From contig JALONK010000012.1 of NCBI GenBank assembly GCA_025454975.1, positions 1 through 64,000 on the forward strand: a DNA stretch of 64,000 nucleotides, read 5' to 3'. The stretch is from Bacteroidia bacterium. GTDB lineage: Bacteria > Bacteroidota > Bacteroidia > UKL13-3. Numbering within the stretch: the stretch's first letter is position 1; each line of letters opens with the position of its first letter. The notes beneath the pieces were generated by a model. That model was not told the DNA's origin and ran no database searches. It worked only from the letters and a program-made list of their open reading frames with translations. Of this stretch, positions 54,263 to 62,213 are shown one piece after another. A program made the translations under genes and the position numbers.

Positions 54263-55405
54263 TTATTTCCTGATATAAATAATATTGGCTTTAAGGTTTA
54301 ACTTATGTTCAACACGGTCGGGTGTGTTGGTAATCACAATAATTTCTTTCGTTACTTCACCAATATCATATTTGGCATTAAACTGAATGGTAATAGCCAC
54401 TTTTTTGTTTCTTTTAATTGGTTTACTATAGTCGAAATTAGTAGTTATACAGCCACAGTCACTATAAATTTTTCTGATAAACATTGGCGATTTTCCGGTA
54501 TTTGTAACATAAAATGTAGCTTGTTTAACGGTGTTAATTTGCATGGTATCAACATTAACTATAGGCGTAAGTGCTTTAAAAACCGGAGGCTTTTGTAAAA
54601 ATTTAGGGGGTTGAATACTAAAGTTTTCCAGTAAGTTAACCTTAACAAAAATTTTCTTTATCGGTGATTTAGGGTCATCTGTATTAATTAATATTTCATC
54701 AGTCCTTTTTCCGTAATCCTTTGCCAGTGCGCCATTTACTTTTATGGTAAAGGTTGTACCATTATCAGCATATAAAATAAATTGGTCGGGCGTGGCCGTA
54801 ATATACTCAGGAGCTTTAATGGATTTAATATTTATATCCTTGAATGTAGGATTAAACATATTAACGAAGGCCGAATCGGTTTGATTAATATATAAAGTAT
54901 CGAAGCGCACGTTGTTCATTGCCAAACGAGTATTTCCTTGAACTTCGGGATAATATTGGTATAACCTTGCGTTTCTGTCATCAACATTACCTGTCATACT
55001 TAGGTAATAAACACTAGGACTTCCGTCGGTAAACACGGTGAATTTTTTTGTTACCTTACCACTTTGCAAGGCAGGAAAAAATCGGATTTCAATTTGACCT
55101 TCTTTATCGGCAGCTACGGGAGTTTTTATCCAATCAGCCTTCGAGCAATCACAATCAGTTTTTACATCAGTAATGCTGATTGCTCCTTTACCCACATTTT
55201 TAAATTTAAAAGTTAGATAAATCGGTTCTTTAGAATCTATAACTGTACCAATTTCAAAGTTTGTTCTATCAAAAGATAATGTCCCTTTTTCTGCGGGAAC
55301 TACTTTATTAACCGGAGTTGTTTTAGGTTTTGCTTTTGCTTTCTGTGCTTGTAAAGTTCCACTAATCATTACACTGATTAATGTTAAAATCGTTATTATT
55401 CTCAT
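54263..55405 (-). CDS. DUF1573 domain protein
   Basis: A 380-residue exported protein with signal peptide 1-20 (cut near LQAQ) and two DUF1573 immunoglobulin-like domains (about 40-145 and 285-375). The domain signatures are FEIGTVIDSKEPIYLTFKFK, GKGAISITDVKTDCDCSKA and, near the end, SPMFIRKIYSDCGCITTNFD. The conserved Cys pairs sit in both. The family is common in Bacteroidota and of unknown function; a role in envelope or attachment is a guess. Start ATG 55405. Confidence 0.9.
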   Translation of the reverse strand: MRIITILTLISVMISGTLQAQKAKAKPKTTPVNKVVPAEKGTLSFDRTNFEIGTVIDSKEPIYLTFKFKNVGKGAISITDVKTDCDCSKADWIKTPVAADKEGQIEIRFFPALQSGKVTKKFTVFTDGSPSVYYLSMTGNVDDRNARLYQYYPEVQGNTRLAMNNVRFDTLYINQTDSAFVNMFNPTFKDINIKSIKAPEYITATPDQFILYADNGTTFTIKVNGALAKDYGKRTDEILINTDDPKSPIKKIFVKVNLLENFSIQPPKFLQKPPVFKALTPIVNVDTMQINTVKQATFYVTNTGKSPMFIRKIYSDCGCITTNFDYSKPIKRNKKVAITIQFNAKYDIGEVTKEIIVITNTPDRVEHKLNLKANIIYIRK

Positions 55406-55481
55406 CTATTGTAATTGTTAGTATTATTTTTTCTTCAATTTGGATGAATATGCTTGCCAAATAGTTGCAATCGGTAATGTT

Positions 55482-56252
55482 TTACAATAAAGTAAAATCG
55501 TCGGCATCTTGATACACAGGGAATGACTGCCGGTAAGAAATAACCTTATCTTTATTCAGTTCATGAATAGTAACTTCTTCTCTATTCACTGCATGATACA
55601 ATATTTCACCTGTAGGTTCTACAACCATGCTATCCCCGGTATGATTTGCTCCTTTGCCATCAACACCCACACGATTAACAGCAACTACATACGATTGGTT
55701 TTCAATAGCACGCGCCTGAAGAAGGGTTTTCCAATGCCCTGCTCTTTTCTCAGGCCAATTGGCAACTATAAAAATGGCTTCATATTGTTCGATAGTTGTA
55801 CGGCGAATAAAAACCGGAAATCTTATATCATAGCAAATTAAAATCAAAAGTTTAAAACCTTTAAAATCAATAATTAATTTTTCGGTTCCGGGAGTAAAAT
55901 GATGATGTTCATCTCCAATACTAAAGAGGTGCTTTTTATCATACACTTCATAGCTGCCATCAGGATTCATCCATATAAAGCGATTAAAAACCTGTTGTTG
56001 TTTGTTTTTAATCATTACACTTCCTGCAATTGCAGCTCCGGTTTTTTTACTCATCTTATTCATCCAACTCAATGTATTACCTTCCATGTTTTCGGCTAAT
56101 TGAGTGTTCATGGTGAATCCTGTGGTAAATAATTCAGGTAATAAAAATATATCAACTTGTTCATCAATACTGCCAATCATTGATTCAAAATAATTCAGAT
56201 TTGATTCAGGATGTTCCCAAGTAATATTACCTTGTATGGTTGCAACTTTCAT
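55482..56252 (-). CDS. Omega-amidase / carbon-nitrogen hydrolase (YafV-like)
   Basis: A 256-residue nitrilase-superfamily amidase with the E-K-C triad E40 (LLPELFTTGF), K106 (YDKKHLFSIG) and C140 (LILICYDIRFPVF). The set matches the omega-amidase/YafV group, which hydrolyses alpha-ketoglutaramate or the amide of keto-methylthiobutyrate. It lies 2 nt after the aminotransferase gene, and this pairing supports a glutamine transaminase / omega-amidase pathway. Likely cytosolic. Confidence 0.88.
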   Translation of the reverse strand: MKVATIQGNITWEHPESNLNYFESMIGSIDEQVDIFLLPELFTTGFTMNTQLAENMEGNTLSWMNKMSKKTGAAIAGSVMIKNKQQQVFNRFIWMNPDGSYEVYDKKHLFSIGDEHHHFTPGTEKLIIDFKGFKLLILICYDIRFPVFIRRTTIEQYEAIFIVANWPEKRAGHWKTLLQARAIENQSYVVAVNRVGVDGKGANHTGDSMVVEPTGEILYHAVNREEVTIHELNKDKVISYRQSFPVYQDADDFTLL

Positions 56253-56254
56253 GT

Positions 56255-57412
56255 TTAGATTTTCATTAGTTGTTCAGCTGCTTTTTCTAATGTTTCATTT
56301 TCTTTTGCAAAACAAAACCTTAACACCTGATTATCGGTATTTTTATGATAAAAAACTGATGTAGGTATCGAGGCTATTTTATATTCTTTAGTTAGCCGTA
56401 CTGCATAATCAGTGTCTTTTTCCTGGGTAATTTTAGCGTAACTCAACAGTTGAAAATAAGAACCTTCACATGGTAAAATTTTAAACTTACTACCTTTAAT
56501 CAATGCACGAAAAGTGTCACGTTTTTCTTGATAAAATGCACTAAGTTCTAAGTATGTAGAAGGGTTTTTTAAGTAATCGGCGATAGCATATTGAACAGGA
56601 GTATTAGCACTAAAGCACATAAATTGATGCACTTTTCTAAACTCGGTGGTTAAAGCTGCCGGAGCTAAAACATAGCCCATTTTCCAACCTGTGGTATGAA
56701 AGGTTTTACCAAAGCTTGAAACAATAACACTTCTTTCGGCAAGTTTAGGATAACGAGCCACACTTTGGTGTTCAACCCCATCAAAAATAATGTGTTCATA
56801 TACCTCGTCACTCAATACAATTATTTCGGTATTTCTCACAATCTTTTCCAACCGTTGCATGTCTTGCGCGCTCCACGTGGTGCCGGTGGGATTATGAGGT
56901 GTGTTGATGATGATCATTTTGGTTTTATAGTTCACCAACTTTTTAACTTCATCCCAATCAACTTTATAATTTGGATATTTAAGTTCAACAAATTTTGCCC
57001 TACCGCCATTAACAGTTATGGCAGGTAAATAACTATCATAGCAAGGTTCGATTAATATTACTTCATCTCCATCCCCTATAAAAGCACTAATAGCGGCATA
57101 CAACGCATGAGTTCCGCCGGGAGTTACCGTTATTTCCTTTTCAGGGTCATACACGGCGCTATATAAGTCTTGGGTTTTTTGAGCAATTTTTTCTCTCAGA
57201 GCCATTACTCCGGGCATCGGAGCATATTGGTTGTAACCGGCTTTCATATAATGATTAACCAGTTCGATTAATTGTGGAGCACAGGGGAAATCAGGAAAAC
57301 CTTGTGCTAAATTTATAGCTTGGTGTTCATTGGCCAAGGCGCTCATCACAGTAAAAATGGTTGTACCTGTTTTTGGAAGTTTACTTTTTACGGTTCCAGA
57401 AAATTCAATCAT
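56255..57412 (-). CDS. Class I/II aminotransferase (methionine/YbdL-like)
   Basis: A 385-residue PLP-dependent aminotransferase. NLAQGFPDFPCAPQLIE, TVTPGGTHALYAAISAF, NTPHNPTGTTWS and the PLP lysine in SSFGKTFHTTGWKMG fit the YbdL/KAT-III group, which can use methionine or aromatic amino acids and glutamine-derived keto acids. Paired with the omega-amidase 2 nt downstream. The ATG at 57412 is chosen; the frame adds one codon via TTG. Confidence 0.9.
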   Translation of the reverse strand: MIEFSGTVKSKLPKTGTTIFTVMSALANEHQAINLAQGFPDFPCAPQLIELVNHYMKAGYNQYAPMPGVMALREKIAQKTQDLYSAVYDPEKEITVTPGGTHALYAAISAFIGDGDEVILIEPCYDSYLPAITVNGGRAKFVELKYPNYKVDWDEVKKLVNYKTKMIIINTPHNPTGTTWSAQDMQRLEKIVRNTEIIVLSDEVYEHIIFDGVEHQSVARYPKLAERSVIVSSFGKTFHTTGWKMGYVLAPAALTTEFRKVHQFMCFSANTPVQYAIADYLKNPSTYLELSAFYQEKRDTFRALIKGSKFKILPCEGSYFQLLSYAKITQEKDTDYAVRLTKEYKIASIPTSVFYHKNTDNQVLRFCFAKENETLEKAAEQLMKI

Positions 57413-57539
57413 CAAATAGTTTCAGTTTATTCAGCGCCCAATTTAGGTGAATACCATTAACCTGCCAATAAAATGTGCTAATTTTTTAATCAAAATTAAC
57501 AAAACAAGAATATGCCGTTTTTAGTCAACTTCTTTCAAC

Positions 57540-57547
57540 TATATTTG
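57540..57547 (+). promoter_or_regulatory. -7 element (TATATTTG) of the ABC-F/T9SS-plug operon
   Basis: Exact TAnnTTTG, 8 nt before the ABC-F ATG at 57556, with a TTTT at the -33 distance. The message would be nearly leaderless. Confidence 0.6.
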
Positions 57548-57555
57548 CCTGATTT

Positions 57556-59478
57556 ATGATAGCTTTAACAGATTTTGGATTTGAATTCGGAGGTAGATTT
57601 TTATACCGTAATGCTAATTGGCACATTAAGCCAAATGAAAGAATAGGGTTGATTGGTGCAAATGGAACCGGAAAATCAACACTATTAAGAATTATTCATG
57701 GCGAATACCAACTCACAGAGGGACATTTATCAAAACCGCGTGATTTAACCATTGGGTTTTTAAATCAAGACCAACTTAGTTTTGAAACTGAACAATCAAT
57801 TTTACAAGTGGCCATGAGTGCTTTTCAACGCCAATTAGATTTGGAAATTGAAATTGAAAAGGTAGTTAAAATTTTAGAAACCGATTATAGTGACGAGGTT
57901 ATCAATAAACTAAGCGACCTTCAAACTGAATTTGATGCCTTAGATGGATATAATATTCATCATAAATGTGAAAAGGTTTTGGAGGGTTTAGGATTTACCA
58001 CTGCACAGCTTGCTCAACCGTATAAAAAGTTTTCAGGTGGTTGGCGAATGAGGGTGATGTTGGCGAAATTATTATTACAAAAACCACAATTGTTGATGCT
58101 TGATGAGCCTACGAATCACTTAGACTTACCAACGATAGAATGGCTTGAGAATTATTTGCAAACTTATGAAGGTACGGTAATTGTGGTATCGCATGATAGG
58201 GAGTTTTTAGACCGAATGGTCAATAAAATAGTTGAGGTAAACGGTCAAAAAATTTATGAATACAGCGGCAACTATTCATTCTTTCTTGAGGCTAAATCAG
58301 AACGGATGGATTTGCAACAACGCCAGTATGATAATCAACAACAATTTATAAAACAGCAGGAGCAATTTATCAACCGTTTTAAGGCCAAGGCATCAAAAGC
58401 AACCGCAGCTCAAAGCAGGGTGAAACTGCTAGAAAAATTAGACCGAATTGAAGCACCGGAAGATGAATCGTTTGAAATAAATATTGATTTCAGAATGAGC
58501 ACAGCGTCTGGAAAGGTAGTGAGTACGATTAAAGAAGTGAATAAAGCTTATCCCGATATTAATATTTTATCCCAAGCTTCAGGTGAGATTGTTAGGGGCG
58601 ATAAAATTGCTTTGATAGGGGCTAATGGAAAAGGAAAATCTACCTTACTTCGATTAATTGCAGGTGCCGAACAATTTGATGGAGAAATTATTAAGGGTCA
58701 TAATGTGATTGAAGCTTTTTACGCGCAACATCAGTTAGAATCGTTAAACATTGAAAATGAAATTCTGCAAGAAATGCAGCAACATGCCGGAGAGCGCACT
58801 GATACCGAGTTGCGAACTTTGTTAGGTTGTTTTTTATTTACCAATGAAGAAGTATTTAAAAAAATAAAAGTATTAAGTGGTGGCGAAAAAGCACGTGTGG
58901 CTTTGGCTAGAACTTTATTGGCAGAAGCTAACTTTTTGTTGCTGGATGAGCCAACCAACCACTTAGATATGAAATCAATAGGTATCTTAGTGCAAGCGTT
59001 GCAACAATATAAAGGCACTTTTATAGTAGTATCTCACGATAGGTATTTTATATCACAAATTGCCAATAAAATTTGGTGGTTGGAGAACGGAGAAATCAAA
59101 GAATATCCGGGAACGTATGATGAGTATGAATATTGGCGTAAAAAACAAGAAGATGAAAAGAAAGCAGCGGCTGCCAATCAACCTAAACAACCTAACAAGC
59201 CTGAGAAAAAAGCAGCGGAAACCAAACCAAATGGAGATAAATCCGGTACTGATAAGTTGCAGCAATTAAAAAAGGATTTTGCCTTATTAGAGCAAACTAT
59301 TGCCGAGATGAAAGCAAATTTAGAAGCATTAGAAGCCCAATTTTCGCAACCTGAAATTTCTCAAAATCCAACACAAATGAAACAATATAAAGGTGAATAC
59401 GATGCCTTACAATATAAGCTAAACACGTTGGAGCAACAGTATGAAAAAACTTTTGAAGATATTTTAGCCTTAGAGTAA
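57556..59478 (+). CDS. ABC-F family ATPase (Uup-like)
   Basis: A 640-residue soluble protein with two ABC cassettes and no membrane part. Cassette 1 has Walker A GANGTGKSTLLR, signature FSGGWRMRVM and LLMLDEPTNHLD; cassette 2 has GANGKGKSTLLR, LSGGEKARVALAR and FLLLDEPTNHLD. The P-site linker (about 240-310) and a charged C-terminal coiled coil (about 565-640) are as in Uup. ABC-F proteins act on the ribosome; a resistance role is not implied. The next gene begins after 1 nt. Confidence 0.94.
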   Translation: MIALTDFGFEFGGRFLYRNANWHIKPNERIGLIGANGTGKSTLLRIIHGEYQLTEGHLSKPRDLTIGFLNQDQLSFETEQSILQVAMSAFQRQLDLEIEIEKVVKILETDYSDEVINKLSDLQTEFDALDGYNIHHKCEKVLEGLGFTTAQLAQPYKKFSGGWRMRVMLAKLLLQKPQLLMLDEPTNHLDLPTIEWLENYLQTYEGTVIVVSHDREFLDRMVNKIVEVNGQKIYEYSGNYSFFLEAKSERMDLQQRQYDNQQQFIKQQEQFINRFKAKASKATAAQSRVKLLEKLDRIEAPEDESFEINIDFRMSTASGKVVSTIKEVNKAYPDINILSQASGEIVRGDKIALIGANGKGKSTLLRLIAGAEQFDGEIIKGHNVIEAFYAQHQLESLNIENEILQEMQQHAGERTDTELRTLLGCFLFTNEEVFKKIKVLSGGEKARVALARTLLAEANFLLLDEPTNHLDMKSIGILVQALQQYKGTFIVVSHDRYFISQIANKIWWLENGEIKEYPGTYDEYEYWRKKQEDEKKAAAANQPKQPNKPEKKAAETKPNGDKSGTDKLQQLKKDFALLEQTIAEMKANLEALEAQFSQPEISQNPTQMKQYKGEYDALQYKLNTLEQQYEKTFEDILALE

Positions 59479-59479
59479 T

Positions 59480-60736
59480 ATGAAAATAATCAAACCAATT
59501 GTTGTTGCGCTATTTTGTTTATTGACGTTTTTTGTGCACGCACAAGCGCCATTAGACAATAAGATATATGATGATAAAGTTCATTCGGTACAACTGGTGA
59601 AAGCCGGAACCGAAGATCGTTATCCGTTAATTAACTTAAATGGAGGCGGACAATTGGAATTAAGTTTTGATATTCTTGGAAACCAAAACGAATATTTTCA
59701 ATATACACTTATTCATTGCGACGCCAATTGGAATCCCACACCTTTAAATCAAAATGAATATTTAAAGGGAATAACCTTTGATAATATCAACGACTTTAAA
59801 TATTCAACCAATACTTATATTAAATATGTACATTATTCGGTAACTGTTCCTAATGATAATATTAAACCAATGATTGCCGGTAATTATATTATCAAAGTTT
59901 ACCGAAATTTTGATGAAAATGATGTGGTGTTAACCCGCAGAATGATGGTGATTAATCCGGCAGTAAACATAGATGGTACGGTAAAACCCGCAACATTAGC
60001 GCAGTACAGATACACCCGTCAAGAGATTAACTTTAATGTAAGTTACCGAGGTTTTAATATTCCCGACCCATTTCGAGATGTAAGTGTTGTTATTATGCAA
60101 AATTATAGGTGGGATAATGCCATTACAGGACTTAAACCGTTATTCATCAGAGATAATACGTTAGACTATAATTACTTCGACCAAACAACATTTCCGGGAG
60201 GTAATGAGTATCGCTTTTTTGATACAAGAAGCTTACGACAACTAAGCCAGAACGTGCGAACCAAAACGCTCGATACCATGTATCATTGTTATCTTAATTA
60301 TGAAGAATCGCGAGGCAGCAAACAATATTTTAATTATCTTGATTTTAATGGAAGAAGGGTGATAGCTAATCGCGACGGACAAAACGGTGATATTGACGGA
60401 GATTATGCATCTGTAACTTTTTATTTATTAAGTTTAAACCAATTGCAACGAGATGTTTATGTAATTGGTGAATTTACAGATTGGAAGTTATTACCTGAAT
60501 ATAAAATGTTTTATAACAAATCACGTCTCCGTTACGAGATGGATGCATTATTAAAACAAGGCCGATATGAATATAAATATACCACAATGGATGCCGAAGG
60601 AAAGCCTGATGAGGTTGAACTGGAAGGGTCGCACGCAGGCACCGAAAACGAGTATGTGATATTTATTTACCATAAGCATATTCAATTTAAATACGACGAA
60701 TTGGTAGGCTTTAAAATCTTAAAAACACAATTTTAA
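59480..60736 (+). CDS. T9SS plug protein (DUF5103)
   Basis: A 418-residue exported protein of DUF5103, named for the plug of the T9SS translocon. Signal peptide 1-21 (cut near HAQ). KVHSVQLVKAGTEDRYPLIN, YFQYTLIHCDANWNPTPLNQ and DFKYSTNTYIKYVHYSV match its N-terminal part, and a C-terminal CBM20/E-set-like part (LQRDVYVIGEFTDWKL) follows. It should plug or gate the SprA pore in the outer membrane. It is translated with the ABC-F gene (1-nt gap), and T9SS cargo is encoded elsewhere in the window. Confidence 0.88.
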   Translation: MKIIKPIVVALFCLLTFFVHAQAPLDNKIYDDKVHSVQLVKAGTEDRYPLINLNGGGQLELSFDILGNQNEYFQYTLIHCDANWNPTPLNQNEYLKGITFDNINDFKYSTNTYIKYVHYSVTVPNDNIKPMIAGNYIIKVYRNFDENDVVLTRRMMVINPAVNIDGTVKPATLAQYRYTRQEINFNVSYRGFNIPDPFRDVSVVIMQNYRWDNAITGLKPLFIRDNTLDYNYFDQTTFPGGNEYRFFDTRSLRQLSQNVRTKTLDTMYHCYLNYEESRGSKQYFNYLDFNGRRVIANRDGQNGDIDGDYASVTFYLLSLNQLQRDVYVIGEFTDWKLLPEYKMFYNKSRLRYEMDALLKQGRYEYKYTTMDAEGKPDEVELEGSHAGTENEYVIFIYHKHIQFKYDELVGFKILKTQF

Positions 60737-60741
60737 TCTTG

Positions 60742-62187
60742 ATGATTACCTTACAAAATTATATTAATGGCGAGCTGATTGCACCTGTTTCCGGAGCCTA
60801 TTTGTCAAATACAAATCCTGCAACAGGAGAGGTGTTTTCTGAATGTCCGGATAGTGATGAGCGAGATGTGGATTTAGCCTATGTAGCTGCTGAAAACGCT
60901 TTTGAGCAATGGAGCAATACTCCTGCCGAAAAAAGAGGTAGAATCATGCTTAAAATAAGTGAATTATTGGAACGTGATTTACAACTGTTTGCAGAGGCTG
61001 AAACAACAGATCAGGGTAAACCATTATGGCTTTCAAAAAATGGTGAAATTCCTCGTGCCATCAGTAATATCAGGTTTTTCGGAACCGCCATTGAACACTT
61101 CTCAAGTGAAGCCCATCCAATGGGAAATCATGCCATCAATTATACCTTACGTTCACCAATAGGTGTGGTAGGTTGTATTTCGCCTTGGAATTTACCTTTG
61201 TATTTATTTACGTGGAAAATTGCTCCTGCATTAGCAACCGGGAATTGTGTAGTGGCTAAGCCAAGTGAAATTACACCATACACAGCATACTTATTCAGTA
61301 AAATTTGTATTGAAGCCGGATTACCTCCCGGAGTATTAAATATTGTTCATGGGTTAGGTCATAAAGTAGGGAGTGCCATTACATCACACCCAAGCATAAA
61401 AGCAATAAGCTTTACAGGTGGAACTAAAACAGGTGCCGAAATTGCAAAGGTTGCAGCACCAATGTTTAAAAAGTTATCCTTAGAATTAGGCGGTAAAAAT
61501 CCAAACATCATTTTTGCTGATTGTGATTTTGAAGCCATGCTAGCAGAAACAGTTCGTTCGTCGTTTTTAAACCAAGGCGAAATATGTTTATGTGGCTCGA
61601 GGATATTTATAGAGCGCAGCATTTACGACAAATTTAAATCAGCCTTTGTTGAAAAAGTTAAAACTGAGTTGGTGGTAGGCGATCCTATGAATCCTAAAAC
61701 CAAAACCGGAGCAATTGTAAGTAAGGCCCATTTCGAGAAGGTTTTAAGTTATATTGAATTAGCCAAACAGGAAGGAGGAACCGTTTTATGTGGTGGGGAA
61801 GTAGTTAAACCTGATGGCGTTTGTGCCAACGGATGGTTTATTGCACCAACCATAATAGAAGGATTGCCATATACGTGTAGAACTAATCAGGAAGAAATTT
61901 TTGGTCCTGTAGTTACACTCTCCCCATTTGATACTGAAGAGGAAGTATTAAAAATGGCGAACTCAACAGAATATGGATTAGCGGCTACTATTTGGACCCA
62001 AGATGTTACTAAAGCACATCGGGTAGCTCAATTGGTAAAAAGCGGAATTGTTTGGATTAATTGTTGGTTATTACGCGATTTAAGAACTCCGTTTGGTGGT
62101 GTAAAAAGTAGTGGAGTGGGCAGAGAAGGCGGACTTGAAGCCTTACGGTTTTTTACAGAAGCTAAAAACATTTGTGTAAAACTCTAA
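60742..62187 (+). CDS. Aldehyde dehydrogenase
   Basis: A 481-residue NAD(P)-dependent dehydrogenase of the ALDH superfamily. CISPWNLPLYLFTWKIAPAL, SFTGGTKTGAEIAKVAAPM and KLSLELGGKNPNIIF (active-site Glu about 250) are present, and the nucleophilic Cys lies in NQGEICLCGSRIF (about 284). The FGGVKSSGVGREGG end is also standard. It resembles 2-hydroxymuconic semialdehyde or betaine-type enzymes, but the substrate is not clear. ATG 60742 is chosen over a TTG one codon up. It is 5 nt after the T9SS plug gene. Confidence 0.94.
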   Translation: MITLQNYINGELIAPVSGAYLSNTNPATGEVFSECPDSDERDVDLAYVAAENAFEQWSNTPAEKRGRIMLKISELLERDLQLFAEAETTDQGKPLWLSKNGEIPRAISNIRFFGTAIEHFSSEAHPMGNHAINYTLRSPIGVVGCISPWNLPLYLFTWKIAPALATGNCVVAKPSEITPYTAYLFSKICIEAGLPPGVLNIVHGLGHKVGSAITSHPSIKAISFTGGTKTGAEIAKVAAPMFKKLSLELGGKNPNIIFADCDFEAMLAETVRSSFLNQGEICLCGSRIFIERSIYDKFKSAFVEKVKTELVVGDPMNPKTKTGAIVSKAHFEKVLSYIELAKQEGGTVLCGGEVVKPDGVCANGWFIAPTIIEGLPYTCRTNQEEIFGPVVTLSPFDTEEEVLKMANSTEYGLAATIWTQDVTKAHRVAQLVKSGIVWINCWLLRDLRTPFGGVKSSGVGREGGLEALRFFTEAKNICVKL

Positions 62188-62213
62188 TTGCATAAACAAG
62201 AAAAAACCATGCA

